From: Odontocerum albicorne | Taxonomy: Eukaryota; Arthropoda; Insecta; Trichoptera; Odontoceridae | Length of the DNA: 64,000 nucleotides | Assembly (NCBI GenBank): GCA_949825065.1 | Contig: OX463859.1 | Location: forward strand, 9,333,850-9,397,849 | Direction of reading: 5' to 3' | Shown here: positions 33,826 through 45,104 of the stretch, piece after piece | Layout: each line of letters starts with the position of its first letter | Numbering within the stretch: position 1 is the first letter of the stretch | Program-made: the position numbers and the translations under genes | Notes under the pieces: model-generated | Told to the model about the DNA's origin: nothing | What the model saw: only the letters and a program-made list of their open reading frames with translations | Databases searched by the model: none

Positions 33826-34395
33826 TATTTTTGGAAAAGAAGAAATCCCTATTATAGGATTTTAGTGGAAATATATTATAGATGGACTTCGCTTCGCTCG
33901 TCCATAATAAATTGTTGGAAGTATCAGAAAAGGTACTTAAACTAAATTCATATTCTTGAATTTGTCAATGAATATCAATGTCTATAAATATTTAGTAACA
34001 CGTGTTTTTTTTAAACCTAATAGTTTTTAGAGCTGCCAACCTTATAAAAAATGGCGCGAAATTTAAATTCGGTGCTCTTATTGGGGTATATACAGTCTTG
34101 TATTTTTATGTTTACTGGCACTCGTTTTATCGTATTAAAAAAAAAGTTAATGATCGAAATCGACCGTAAATAAATAAATAAAAATATCGTTGTATTGATT
34201 TGAAATATTTAAAAAATAAAAAGAAAAACCGTATTTTGTTGTTTCTGTAAAATTAGGAAGTACTGACCCCAACAGTCTTCACAGACAGTGAGTTGGGATG
34301 GAGCCAGGGAGGAGCTGTAAAATTAGGAAGTAAAGAATATAAATCACTATTCAATTCAATATATTATATTGATTAACAACACAATTTTAATTTTC
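33826..34395. other. No gene seen; small hairpin at 33882-33906
   Basis: The string tggacttcgcttcgctcgtc followed by ca folds into a short GC-rich stem in an otherwise AT-rich stretch. No flanking U-tract or element end clarifies it. The rest is unremarkable. Confidence 0.4.
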
Positions 34396-34550
34396 AACAA
34401 AATAAAATGCCGACATTTTTAGTGACTTTTGTTTTCGCGTTTTTTAACAAAATAAAATGCCAACATTTTCAGTGGCTTTTATTTTCGCGTTTTCAACACA
34501 ATAGAATACCAACATTTTCTAGCACTGAGTGACTTTTGTTTTCGCGTTTG
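34396..34550. repeat. Three ~50-bp tandem repeats
   Basis: Each unit reads aacaaaataaaatgccRaca, then a ttt-rich part and gacttttgttttcgcgtt. Units start at 34396, 34446 and 34495. The third is extended by about 9 bp (tagcactga). Confidence 0.85.
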
Positions 34551-34689
34551 CTTTAGCAACATGAAACATTTCCGCTGTGATGTTTGCCAATGACAATTCG
34601 AAGTAATGGAGGGAGTATAAAATAGGTGGTGGTAAACTACAATAGTACAAAATATTTTTGGTAAATTTATGGAGAACTGATTGATAATA

Positions 34690-34749
34690 ACTGATGACGG
34701 CTGAAATTGAGGTTTTGATCGAGAATAGCCTGCATTCTATGACACAAGA
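34690..34749 (+). pseudogene. Mariner-like fragment, left half of a split element
   Basis: Reads TAEIEVLIENSLHSMTQD, matching the fragment at 1315. It ends in aagata (34744-34749). aagata recurs at 35696-35701, where the homology resumes. Confidence 0.45.
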
Positions 34750-34839
34750 TATTGATGATATTTTTTGGTGTATTGGTAAAGTTGATTTATTAATTATACA
34801 TATGCATATTTTTGTTATTATTTTTCTTTTTGTTTGTTA

Positions 34840-35036
34840 GGGCCTTTGATTACCTGAGCCTTGGCCTATCTCAAGGTTGTATTTTATATGTGGTAGGTGG
34901 TATGCATGTGCGTACTGCGTTTTGATGTTTTTTTTGTATAGAATTCATGTAAATGTTTATATTTTTTGTAACTAATTATGTTTATATTCACGCTAGCTCA
35001 AATTTCTAATTTGAGTATTACTCTTGTAACCTCCTT
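34840..35036 (+). repeat. Repeat X, copy 2
   Basis: Colinear with the minus strand of 4040-4240 (gggcctttgattacctgagc, cttggcct, catgtgcgtactgc, catgtaaatgtttat). It ends immediately before the TTAA of the piggyBac-like MITE. Confidence 0.6.
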
Positions 35037-35039
35037 TAA

Positions 35040-35653
35040 CCTGTTCACCGCGTTAAAAATCAAATTCCACGAATCCTGTGCGCGGCACAATTTCAGCGTT
35101 TTTTAATTTCTAAGTTTAAACACATATTTTGTTTAGAACCACTGATATTTGATTACAACACCAAGTAAACATGACACTTAAGTAATTTTCTGATAATAAA
35201 TAATAGTCATTACTCTTAAGGAGACTCATTAAATAAAGGAGATAAATTTAACATTACGTAAAATAAACAAAGGAATGCTACGATCAAATCAATGCTTCAT
35301 GACACTCACCCAATCAAATGCATATATCACTAGTAATGTTTATTTATGTAAGAGAGACTTAGTAATGTTTATTTACGTAAGAGAGACTCATCGCAGGACT
35401 CGATCCGCGCGACAGGTCGTTAATGCTGGAAATATTGAGAAACCAAAAAAATTCGGCGCTCTGTTTATTCAACAATATCTCATAAACTAATATATTATTT
35501 GACAAGGTTTTCAGAGATGTCGCTAGAATAAAGATTATTTTAAATTTTAGTTCAATTTTTATTCCGGTTTTGTGTAATTTTTTTTAAGTATTTGTGATTT
35601 GAAACTTGGATTGTCGTCAGATCACAGGCGTTTGTGCTCCCCGCGGGGAACAC
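35040..35653. mobile_element. piggyBac-like MITE
   Basis: Flanked by TTAA at 35036-35039 and 35654-35657. Ends are inverted: cctgttcaccgcg on the left and cgtgttccccgcgg on the right when read inward. TTAA flanks with 13-14-bp inverted ends fit piggyBac. At 614 bp with no transposase frame it must be non-autonomous. A 71-codon frame inside (35275-35490) shows nothing recognisable. Confidence 0.68.
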
Positions 35654-35695
35654 GTTAATGGTCGATAAAAGACTGTTCATTGTAATACAATAAAA

Positions 35696-35830
35696 TAAGA
35701 TACTGAAAATATCGAAAATCACCGTCCAAGAGCATTTCGTACTATTTCGATTTTGAATTTGACTTAAAAGCACGAAATTAATTTCCGGACAACGCAACGA
35801 TAAATCTTCAGTAACAAACGCTGTCGAAAT
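35696..35830 (+). pseudogene. Mariner-like fragment, right half of a split element
   Basis: aagatactgaaaatatcgaa then atcaccgtccaagagcattt gives ILKISKITVQEHF. This continues the block interrupted at 34749 and matches 1390-1440. Confidence 0.45.
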
Positions 35831-36714
35831 TGGCAAAAGGACGCGGCACACATATGGTAGTTTCCTGCCAGCCGCAGTCGAGACAAGAAGACAATAAGCA
35901 CTTTCCAACGGAGTACGAGTATGGGCATAAAGTATGAAATGTGCACTGCCTTGACACACTGCCTATTCCGTATGCGATCAATGTGCTTATATTAAATATT
36001 ATGCTATCCTTAAGCCCACGTGAATGTCATACGTTATAGGTTCCTTTAATCTTTTCTATTACTTCAATTGTAAAAACGTACTTATTGGTCTAGTTCATTC
36101 GTTCTTTCCTTTGAACTTTCATGACTTCTTCATTCTGCTTTGATCTTATCTTAGTTATAAAGATGGTATTCTATTGTATTTAGGTGCCAACTTTTATGCG
36201 TGAAACGTTGACGTGGAAAACTACCTGGGTTGACATTATATTACGGGTAGGCATACACGAGGTCAACGAGATACACATTTTGGATTTTCATATATATAAA
36301 GAGCCACACCATAGTCACGTTCTCACGTAGTATTAAATACACAAATTCAAATTTATTACATATTCTGCATAAATCTTCTTTGCTATATAAAATATAAAAA
36401 ATACACATATTATAAGAAAGTATAAAAATACCGCAGAATACGGTTTACGCACATAAAGAGGCAGGAGATGCGCGCGCAACCTACTACACATTGATATCAC
36501 AGCACACACGTATACACCAATACTTGCGTCTTTGACAGTTGAATTGATACATGCGCATCTTGTCACTTACAACATTTAGAAATGAAAATCGCGAAAATAC
36601 AAGTATAATGGGGAAAGAAAATATCTATATTTTTATAAGAGACATTGGGAGCCGCACTTAACCCAACGAAGAGCCGCATTTGCCCACGTCTGTTATATGA
36701 CAACATACATTTAA
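35831..36714. other. No gene supported
   Basis: Contains a TACGAGTA octamer at 35914-35921. A 135-codon minus frame (35552-35959) crosses the split element and shows no domain. Confidence 0.45.
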
Positions 36715-37255
36715 ATGATAAGAGATGAAGGTGGACTTAAAACCGGTGTGTTGACTAAGATGACGACCTCCGTGGCCTGGTGGTAAGACACTTGTCTGCC
36801 GATCCGGAGGTTGCGGGTTCGATCCCCGCTGGAACCCAGATTTTTTTTAAAACAGGATTCAAGTCTGGTTAACACTTAGGGCCTATAAAAAAACATCTTT
36901 GTGGTCGGTTGGAAGAGATTGCCACATGCCAATAAACTCGCCAGGTTAAAAAAAAAAAAAAAAGATCGAGAAGAGTATTGTGAGATACTAACAAAACAAA
37001 TAGGTACACAGTGTAAGGCATGCTAGAGGAAGACCATGGATGTACGAGTATGTTTGGACTAAGTGTGTAAAATTATGAAAGAAAGAAAAAGTAAGAAGTA
37101 AAATAAATCGTAGTAGAACTGATTAAAAAGTAAGAATAGGAGAAATCGTAGGAAGATTTATGGATGTGGAAAAAGCGAAATATGTATGTCGATATTGGTC
37201 TGACACTATGTCGTCCTACCCCAGGAGGGAAATGGCTTGACGGTATGTATTATTT
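36715..37255 (+). mobile_element. LINE-A fragment interrupted by SINE-1
   Basis: 36715-36765 (ataagagatgaaggtggact, ccggtgtgttgactaagat) and 36957-37255 (gagtattgtgagatactaac, gaagaccatgg, ggatgtggaaaaagcg) together give the LINE-A order. A SINE-1 lies between them. A TACGAGTA octamer at 37043-37050 interrupts the GRPRKVWLD coding block, which in other copies reads ggaaagtatggttgga. Confidence 0.78.
36762..36960 (+). mobile_element. SINE-1, full length
   Basis: tRNA-like head gacgacctccgtggcctggt with A box (tggcctggtggtaagac) and B box gcgggttcgatccccgc (36815-36831). The body follows (caagtctggttaacacttag), then the LINE-D-type tail with hairpin ttgccacatgccaa and a long A tail. It lies inside LINE-A with short flanking repeats (aagatga and aagatcga). 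RNA polymerase III promoter boxes look intact. Confidence 0.88.
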
Positions 37256-37334
37256 ACAATGCGTTGTTATGTGCCTTGCCATCTAGAATTCCTTCCACAA
37301 TATAGACGTAAACAACATCCAACTTGTTCCGGAT

Positions 37335-37565
37335 ATATACCATAGTGCAACAAAACAAATGTATAGTACAAATGTGAGAAGACCAAGGATAGTATGGTAG
37401 AATCAAGTGAATGATATTTTGAAAGAAAGAACCGTAGAAAATCAAAGAAATCGTACATGTTGTATGAGAAGGTGTATAGTTGTCGAAGAGGCTAAGAATG
37501 TGTACCTATGTCGTGATAGGAAAGTCTGGCGCTCTGTCCTCTGCTTGGTGGTATGTTTGTATGAA
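37335..37565 (+). mobile_element. LINE-A C-terminus and 3' UTR
   Basis: The plus frame reads MNDILKERTVENQRNRTCCM and then CRDRKVWRSVLC, the best-preserved LINE-A C-terminus here. It includes the CMRRC block and RDRKVWR. It is 5'-truncated and lacks the usual TATG tail. Confidence 0.8.
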
Positions 37566-37649
37566 TGTTATTATAAAAACAAATTTTTATTTAACCCTTT
37601 CACTTCATATTCCAATTTAAATAATAAAATTAATTTAATATTTTTTTTT

Positions 37650-38060
37650 ATATCTTGGCTCGCTTTCCATCGGTTCTGTCATATCTACTCTTTTCCGCCA
37701 ATCGCCGCGTTCTTTTTATCTTTGGTAGGAGAAGAGAACCGAGCTATTTCGGTTCCGGCGGCATTCCGCTCTTTGCGCCTTCTTCAGTCGAGTTAGCGCT
37801 AGCGCCCGGCGACACGACTTTTGCTTGTTCTCTCTGTTTTTTCCGCTATATTTTAAATTATATCGCTCGAAATATTGTTATTTATTCGGTGTTGTTCTTA
37901 TCTCTCGCGGTCGGTTTTATCGTTTGACCCCTCCCCGAAAAGACGTGTGCTGTACAAAACGTCACTTGTCAAATTCTTTTACTCCTACTCCACCTTGGAG
38001 TCGGGAAATTCATTTTTCGAACCGCGAATGTGTTTGTTTTTTTTTTTTCGTTGTCTATGA
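37650..38060 (+). promoter_or_regulatory. Candidate promoter / 5' UTR block
   Basis: A block much richer in GC and CG dinucleotides than its surroundings (for example gttagcgctagcgcccggcg, ctctcgcggtcgg, cgaaccgcgaatg). It contains a tcagtc initiator-like site at about 37783. Overlapping frames on the plus strand have no recognisable protein. It lies upstream of two exon-like signals in the same direction (41775-41835 and 45105-45348). An old LTR is an alternative. This is inference from composition and position. Confidence 0.35.
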
Positions 38061-38994
38061 ATAATTATTGGTTTGTGTACTAAATTTAAAATCGAATATT
38101 TATATTGCCAAGAGTAAAAATATTTAATTTAAAAAAAAATATAGTGTCTAACTTTGATTGGTGAGTTGAGGGCAATATGTACTACAATAATCATAATCGA
38201 AGTGATTTTTTTATTTTTGTTGTGCAAGTGTGAAAAGTTTTTGTGCCGTGTCTAAGCAAAGTTTAATTGTTTGTTTTTCTTTCAATATTTTCTGAGAATC
38301 GGAGGAATTGTGTCGTTGAATGTTTTTTTTTCTTTCAAAACTGGTTTATTTAATTTGAAATTATTTGCATATGCTGGAACATAGTTGTATGCTATTCGTT
38401 TTTCTTACTAAAATTTCGTAGTTTAGATATTTTAATTTATGTACAATATTTACAAAATTAAGCAATTTTGAAACGTTTATTTTTAATTCTGTCCATTAAC
38501 TTGTTTTGTCACTTAATAAAATTCAAAATGCTCCTCCCGTATCTTTAGATCTTGGCGTTAATCTTTTATTTTCATCTCGTCAATTGATGTATTTAAAATG
38601 TTTTTTAACGTTTTAATTCAAGCATTCTTCCTCGTACATATTTGTTCACTTTTCTGTTTTTACGTGACATTTTTTTTTAAAAACATTATTTATTTTATTT
38701 CTCTCATCTCGTTAAATGTCTATTTAAACATGATTTATACACAACCATTTTATATCTGATGTCAGATAATCATTTATCAATATACAATTAATAAATATAC
38801 TTGGATTAACGGTATCCACAAATCTTTTCGACGAGTCTTACGTTATTTATAATTTATGTACTTACATAAATGACAATAAGCTCTTAATCATCTTTATTTA
38901 AAAAAAAATTATATTGCATAATTTTATTTTAATACAAATAATATTAAAACGAATTTTAAATACATTGTCAACGCTCCTGCAACTTATGCCTTCA
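38061..38994. other. No gene seen (AT-rich; possible intron)
   Basis: Very AT-rich and unusually free of recognisable transposons compared with the rest of the window. This would fit an intron of the putative gene. Confidence 0.4.
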
Positions 38995-39170
38995 AGTTGT
39001 TTTAAAGTAACCAAACTTTTAAAGCAAACAAAAATTGTTTTCAAGTAACCAAAAATGGTTTTAAAGTAACCAAAAATGGTTTTTAAGTAACCAAAAATTG
39101 GTTTAAAGTAACCAAAAATGGTTTTAAAGTAACCGAAAATTGTTTTAAAGTAACCAAAAAAATATATCGT
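38995..39170. repeat. 21-bp minisatellite, ~8 units
   Basis: The unit is ttttaaagtaaccaaaaatg plus one base, with variants such as ccgaaaattg. Because the unit is seven codons, a minus frame (38898-39182) shows a GYFKTIF repeat. I treat this as an artefact. Confidence 0.9.
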
Positions 39171-40150
39171 TCTAAAAGTCATAAATAGGGAATTCTACAA
39201 ATGAAATGTAACTGTGGACGAGTTTAAGTTGTCCTTGTGAATGCGTTTATCATGCCGTCACTTTTTCATATATGATGTGTATCTATAAATAGATATGTTC
39301 ATATTATAATGTTAGGTATTAGATTTGTTCATATTATGTTAGATATTAAATTTATTCATATTATAATGCTAGATATTAAATATGTAATTAATACATTCCT
39401 TATTTTTCTGTTACTTGAATGTATAGTATATATTTTTCTAAATTCAAATTTAACCGTTATTGTATTTTATTTCTTCTTAAATTTGGTAGAAAACAAATCG
39501 TCGATTACAGATTGCAAACAAAGTAGGAAAATTTATGTTGGTTCGAAAAAGTTTCAACAGACCTATAAACAAATATGCATACCTGATATTTTTTCCTTCT
39601 ACTTAATTTTTTTAAACAAGTTTATAAGAGTAAAAATTAAACATATTTAATATATGTAGCATCTGATAAACGTATTCGGATAAGTTATTCAATCATTTTA
39701 TTCGCTCTCAAAAGTATTTTTATGCAAATTAAACTTTCCTTCTAAAAAGCGAACGTTCTGAAAATATTGCATAACGTTAGATTTTTGCATATTATCAATT
39801 TCACATTACGAAATTGCCAAAAAAACACGCCAATTATGTTACACCGGTCTATTGTGATACATTCCCGACGTCCGGTGAAAGTCTCTTAAACCGTTTTTTT
39901 TTTCATTTGTATTTTGTAATCCAATGAGTCATCACTGTAGTCCCCGTTTCTCGCTCTACTGAGCCAGCTAGGAAATTAACGTTCTTTTATACTCGCTTAC
40001 TGTTTTTTTTACTGTTCCGATACATATACTGGGGCCTTAAATGGGTAAAAAAGATAATGACCAAAATGACTCTCAATACATCTGAATGTCGGCAATGTTT
40101 GTGAACATATAACAGAAGCCAGATTAAAGAGGCCCATTTGACTTGAGAGA
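39171..40150. other. No gene seen
   Basis: AT-rich. A gatattaaatttattcatat motif repeats loosely at 39310-39380. A 113-codon frame there has no similarity. Confidence 0.45.
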
Positions 40151-40338
40151 ATAATTTTAGTTTGTGTTAATCATTAGAGAAATGTTGAGATTGTAAAATA
40201 AGCGCAGAAAAAATAATTTTAGTTTGTGTTAATCATGAGAGAAATGTTGAGATTGTAAAATAAGCGCAGAAAAAATAATTTTAGTTTGTGTTAATCATGA
40301 GAGAAATGTTGAGATTGTAAAATAAGCGCAGAAAAAAT
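40151..40338. repeat. Three 62-bp tandem repeats
   Basis: Units start at 40151, 40213 and 40275 with ataattttagtttgtgttaa and end aagcgcagaaaa. They are near-identical; the first has one extra t in tcattag. Confidence 0.95.
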
Positions 40339-41774
40339 ATTAATGGTAACTGTATCACATATATTCAAAAATACCCAACTCACAAAACACGTTGTAATTT
40401 TGAAAAACCATAGGGTAAGCCTATGTATGTACAACAATTAATAACAAGTAAAATGGAATTTTCGTGATTAAATTCCGTCTTAAAAAAATGTTCCCTTAAA
40501 GCTCATAGAAAGCGACCGACTGTTTCCTCGGTTATCTCAGAACAAGTAAAATGTGAGTTGGGTAATTTTTGTGTATTGCTTCCAAGTGACTGATTCATAT
40601 TTAAAAATCACATTACGAAGAGAACTTAGGATTTGAAATGATAATTTAAAAAGAATATAGCAATTAGTTTTATTTCATTTAATTGTTTAATAGTAAATAC
40701 ATATTCACTACAAATAAATTATATTTAAAAATACGTTTTTATTCCTTTCCACTTCCTACTGTTTAATACCGAACCGAGGATTCGATTATTTTATTGTAAA
40801 AAGTATATAACAATTAGTTTTATTTCACTTGTTTCATTGTCAAAATATATTCACTACAATTATAAAAAAAACAAGTTTTTATTCCTTTCCACTTAATTTT
40901 TGATACTGTCAGTAAAGTGAAATAAATAAAAAAATCATACATAATAAATAGGTTACATTTTAAAGATTTTTTTGTTGAATTTATATTTCAAAATGGTTAA
41001 AACAATAAATAAATTTTGATTTCAATTTTATGTACAACCAACTTAAATCTATATATCTTACAGCTTACTTTTTTCAATGTTATGTATTAAATAATTATTT
41101 ATGCCAGATATAATTTTGTAGAGAAGAATATCAAATGTACTTCATACTCGTATCATGTCAGTTGAAATGGGCATCATTCACCTTAAATAATATGAATTTT
41201 TATAATGTTTAATTAAACAAGGTTTGATTAATCAAGTCAAATAAGTAAACTGGGTTATATTTTTAAATTATTTACCGATTTGAAATAAAGTGGAGCTTTT
41301 ATACATAAAAATGACGTTATATAAATATAAAATAATGCAATGATTACAATTTGTGTCGTTTGATATATGAGAAAAGTTGAAATTTACTATTGGACACCTC
41401 AAAAATGACTCATTGAGATTATTCTATTTATTTATCTTTAAAAAAAAGCCATAGTTTTGTTCCGTTCAGTCCAGTACAATTCGCAAAATACAACAATAAG
41501 ATTTCTATCAAAAATAGCGGTTTATTCAAACAATACCGCCGTGAATTGTCCCGTAATCAGAGTGGAAATATATATATACAGAATAGAGCGTCTATCCGAG
41601 AGGTAGAATTGGAATAAAATAAAAAATAAAATTAACCTAGCGTAACGTATAGCCTCGGTGTCCCCCGGCCCCGATAGTTTTTTTTCTTCTTGTCTATGGG
41701 ATGCGCGGACGTGATTGATTGTACAAAATTAAAGGCTTAAATGTTTTTTTTTTCTTTTCTAAACCATTTTATAG
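40339..41774. other. No gene seen; GC-rich patch at 41640-41690
   Basis: Mostly AT-rich. Two similar attagttttatttca stretches lie near 40661 and 40833. The cctcggtgtcccccggcccc patch at 41655 stands out, but no splice signals frame it convincingly on either strand. Confidence 0.4.
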
Positions 41775-41835
41775 GCTCGACCACGAACTTGTTCAACCTG
41801 GCAGGTAGATTGTGTTTCGGCATATTATCACGGAG
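41775..41835 (+). CDS. Possible 61-bp coding exon
   Basis: A long T/C tract (atgttttttttttcttttct) and ttttatag give a strong 3' splice site. A donor cggag|gtaac follows at 41836, with an alternative at gcag|gtagat (41805). The enclosed 61 bases have about 50% GC in AT-rich surroundings. One frame is open, reading STTNLFNLAGRLCFGILSR. I do not recognise the peptide. It could be an internal exon of a host gene whose other exons are out of reach, or chance. It is not continuous with the frame at 45105, which begins after its own stop. Confidence 0.35.
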
Positions 41836-41839
41836 GTAA

Positions 41840-42034
41840 CGCATCGTGTTGCTTCTTATTATGTAGTTATAAAAATATGTAAACCTACCTGGATATTTGA
41901 AAGTATAAAATCTTTTAAGTTTTTCTTTACACTATGCTCATAGAGATTTTATCTGGCAACTATGATAATATATTGTTGTGATATACGTATGTATATATAA
42001 ATTAGCCGAACAGTGTAAACATTTTGTGATACGA
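41840..42034. other. No gene seen
   Basis: AT-rich spacer. Confidence 0.4.
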
Positions 42035-42510
42035 TAGTTAACAGCAGTATTTTAGTACCATCTTTGATGTAAGTGAGTGAGCCGTGGGCGTGGAAAAATA
42101 CTGAAAGAAGCCGAATAAATGATGTGAAAATGCGTTTACTGAGAATAATGAATTGGATGGCAGTTTGTAGCAGAATCGATATGAAGTTATTAGGAATGAA
42201 TGTGAACTTACGGCTGGTGTATTAGGTAAGATGAAGAAGAGCATACTGAAATTGTTTGGGCATGTAAAACGAATGAAGAAAGCAAATATACAAGTGCAAA
42301 TATCAATATCAGACGTGGTAGAAGAAAGTCGAAGAAAGTACGGTCGAACCATGTTATTCTGGGAAAGGAAATGTGAAGAAGTCAGAGACGTCGTAGGAAT
42401 TATATGAACAGTTTTACGGCGGAGAGGAGGCTAAAGATGTGTGTCACGATAGGAAAGTGTCGCTTTGTCATCTTTGTCTATCCAGACAGTGTAACAACGT
42501 AATGGTATAG
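42035..42510 (+). mobile_element. LINE-A fragment
   Basis: Blocks appear in order: gaagccgaataaatgatgtg, gtgaacttacggctggtgta, aagatgaagaagagcatact, gtggtagaagaaag, agaggctaaagatgtgtgtc and gataggaaagtgtcg. It runs to the 3' end. The frame is broken. A retro-2 tail in the opposite direction follows directly. Confidence 0.78.
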
Positions 42511-42519
42511 TAAAATAAT

Positions 42520-42602
42520 AATAATAAAAGTAAATTTTATATAGCGCCGTTTAGAGAGCAAGCTCTCTTCAAGAGCGCTTTGATTCGCGACTCGAAGCCA
42601 CT
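42520..42602 (-). mobile_element. retro-2 tail, minus strand
   Basis: The minus strand reads gactcgaagccactat-side B-box-like DNA, gcgctcttgaagagagcttg, ctctctaaacggcgctatat and an (ATT)n tail. Confidence 0.7.
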
Positions 42603-43320
42603 ATAATTAATAGATAAAAAATATTACAAAACAAATATATATGTTCAATGTAAGGATAGGAATGTAGTAGAATGTATGTGTATATTATTTTTTTAAGAAT
42701 ACATACTTCCATGTATGGTATACGGCCTTGGGTCTTCTGAGCCCTGGCCTGTCGTGTGCTTGTTTGTGTAGTAGTATGTATGTATGTATCTCTCTCTCAG
42801 ATTTTGAACGACTCTTTTTTTTAATGGGTATATTTTGTAAAAAAATAACCACTCGTATTGTATATATAATTTGGTCTATATTCTGCCCCGTGAACTTAGC
42901 TTACTATCGGAGTTTATTGAACACACAATTCCAATAATATTAGCATTGGTTGTTTATGGTTGGTTGCCTTGGGATAATTATTTTTATTCAGTTAATACCT
43001 TTAACTTTACTTGGTTATTTATCTTCGCGCATAATCGACTGCAATACCTACCGCACGTTTCGCTGTCATACACACACACGGCGTGTCGTGTTCAAATTAT
43101 ATTTTCAAGTTCATAACAGCAATTATTATTATTTGGCTTTTGTTATTGAAAACGTACATGGTAATATGTTTGATTTCACTTCGGGAATTTCGAGTTCGGT
43201 TCCCAATGATTCCACAAATAAGAAAACGGGTGTCAAGTCCGATTCAAGATTTCATCTGGTAACAATACTGCGGGTATGTTTTGAGGCTTTTGCTGTTCTT
43301 CGTATAAATTGGATAAGGTT
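42603..43320. other. No gene supported
   Basis: A ggccttgggtcttctgagcc stretch at 42723 weakly recalls repeat X. The 179-codon plus frame 42950-43489 covers hydrophobic, AT-driven sequence and one arm of the inverted repeat below. I do not accept it as a gene. Confidence 0.45.
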
Positions 43321-43324
43321 TTTC

Positions 43325-43865
43325 GGAGTGTTTTATGATGCCGACGTTTCGAAAACGTTGCAGTTTTCATATACATACAACATCACGATAAGGTACCTAC
43401 CCACTTATGTCGCACGGCATTGGACTGCCAAAAATCGGTTCATATCCCGGACCGATTGTCTACTCCGATCTAGTGGCGTCAAGGGATAGTTTGCTGCATT
43501 CAAGGGATAGTTTGCTGAATTTTCAGTGAAAGTACTGGCAACTTGCTAGATTGTGAACTCTAGCAACTTAATTCATATGTGCTGCGCTGCGAATAAATTT
43601 CCTTATCCCTTGATGTTACTATTCTTTTCACACTCAGGTGTTTCGCCACAGGAGAAGGAGTCCATTGGGGTAGTTCCTTCTTCGTCACTGCGTGACGTCG
43701 CGCTCATAAAAAAAGGTAGATTTGTGATGGGATCGAACTGAACTGAGATTTCATATTCAAGGCTTGTTCGTAATCAACTTAGCGAAGTTTACTACGCACA
43801 AGCCCTGATGATGAAACCTGCAACGTTTTCGAAACGTCGGCATCATAAACCAAACCACGCAGTAA
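43325..43865. repeat. Inverted repeat pair, ~50-bp arms
   Basis: 43330-43378 and 43815-43865 are inverted copies centred on tgatgccgacgtttcgaaaa then cgttgcag. The arm at 43805 begins cctgatgatgaaacctgcaa. Between the arms, a caagggatagtttgctg segment is duplicated near 43481 and 43500. It may be a foldback element or two opposed retroelement ends. The class is unknown. Confidence 0.65.
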
Positions 43866-44185
43866 AACGCTCTGAAAGACCTTCTCCAACTAATACTGCA
43901 AGTGTTGTTGCCTCTTCACGCATGGCGTTAATGCCAACACGTACAATACCAACCACTAGTTTAATGCCTACTCCGGTGATTTAAAACCCAACCGCTCCAT
44001 TACTGGTACCAATGCTATTTAGTCTTCATGCTTGCGCTCTTCAATTCAATCAATCAATTCGGATATAAAAGAAAAAGAAAAATTAATTTTCACTTCGATT
44101 CGTGTGTCCATACATATTTAAAAAAATATATTTACAAGAGGGTGCAAGTTTTTGGAGTATACGATAATCCATAATCCTATCCTTA
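43866..44185. other. No gene seen
   Basis: No supported feature. Confidence 0.45.
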
Positions 44186-44189
44186 CGCT

Positions 44190-44735
44190 CAACTTAAACT
44201 CAGCGCTATATAAATTATCCTTTTCTCTCTCCGTGGTTGCAGTCCTAAGACTGGTTTGCAGCAATTTCAACTCTTCTCCTCCATTCTCCCCTGTCCTGTG
44301 CGGCTCTTTTTAAATCTGTATATGTTGAGCAGCGCACGTCCACCAACAGGTCCTCCAGGTACTCTCGGCGTGGGCGTCCCCTAGAGTTTGTCCCCTCGGT
44401 CATACCCTCCATTATGGCATGCAAGAGGCCCTCTTGTCGTATTATATGACCGATCCATCCTGCACGCCTTTCGGACAGGATCCTGAGCAGGTGCCTTCCT
44501 CCTTCGATTCGTTGGAGAACCTCTTCATTTGTGATGTGGTCTCTCCAGGAAATTCCTAATAGTCTTCTATAGGACCACATCTCAAAAGCCTCTAGTCTTC
44601 GTCTATCTCTTTCGGATAGGCACCATGTCTCGCAGCCGTACATCAAGATACTCCATACATAGGTCTTGATGAGGATTATTCTCAGTTTTAGGTCTATATT
44701 ATTTGATTCTATCCTTTCATTATTATTATATTGAA
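44190..44735 (+). mobile_element. retro-2 tail split by LINE-C
   Basis: The tail runs actcagcgctatataaatta then tccttt (to 44223). It resumes as tatcctttcattattattat (44710-44735). Removing the insert restores the normal retro-2 end, ctatataaatt.tcctttt(ATT)n. Confidence 0.75.
44224..44709 (-). mobile_element. LINE-C 3' end, nested in retro-2 tail
   Basis: The minus strand encodes LILIKTYVWSILMYGCETWC-like sequence, FEMWSYRRLLGISWRDHITN, EEVLQRIEGGRHLLRILSER, GRPRREYLEDLL and RDRGEWRRRVEIAANQS. This is the RTE-type C-terminus, uninterrupted. It is flanked by tatccttt (44216-44223 and 44710-44717). It is nearly identical to 49127-49910, so both insertions look recent. It is 5'-truncated, without the polymerase active site. 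Confidence 0.88.
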
Positions 44736-45060
44736 GAATGTGTACGAAGAGGAAGATAAATACAAATAACGCGATGTTCGTGTCGATATTTTGGAAATAT
44801 TTTTCGATGTGGATCAAAAAAATGTTCATAGTTGTGTGTATACGTTGCTTGACATCTCTTAATTATCATATTTACCCATCTAATCTTCAAGTGGATATGT
44901 CTTATCTCTGCACGCACTTGCACAATGTACCTGAAATAACTCAATATTGACACAACACCTTCCTTCCTCAGAATATATACTCCATTAAACGTTACTTTGT
45001 AAAAAAAATATTACATACGCTAGTAAAATTAAAAACGGTACTACTAAAGTAGGTGCCTTC
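44736..45060. other. No gene seen
   Basis: AT-rich, short frames only. It could be intron or 5' flank of the exon at 45105. Confidence 0.4.
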
Positions 45061-45104
45061 AGTGTTGTTCAGTGGTAGAAAGTTAAATAAGAGAGAAAAT
45101 CAAG

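Noticed and set aside
36762..36835. tRNA gene
   Set aside because: The head of SINE-1, repeated at 57901 and elsewhere with the same body and tail.
38898..39182. GYFKTIF repeat protein on the minus strand
   Set aside because: Product of a 21-bp minisatellite; no start or splice context.
41640..41700. Minus-strand exon reading SGPGDTEAIRYAR
   Set aside because: A possible donor follows, but there is no acceptor AG or pyrimidine tract on that strand.
42950..43489. 179-codon plus-strand frame
   Set aside because: AT-driven hydrophobic start, no recognisable domain, and it runs through an inverted-repeat arm.
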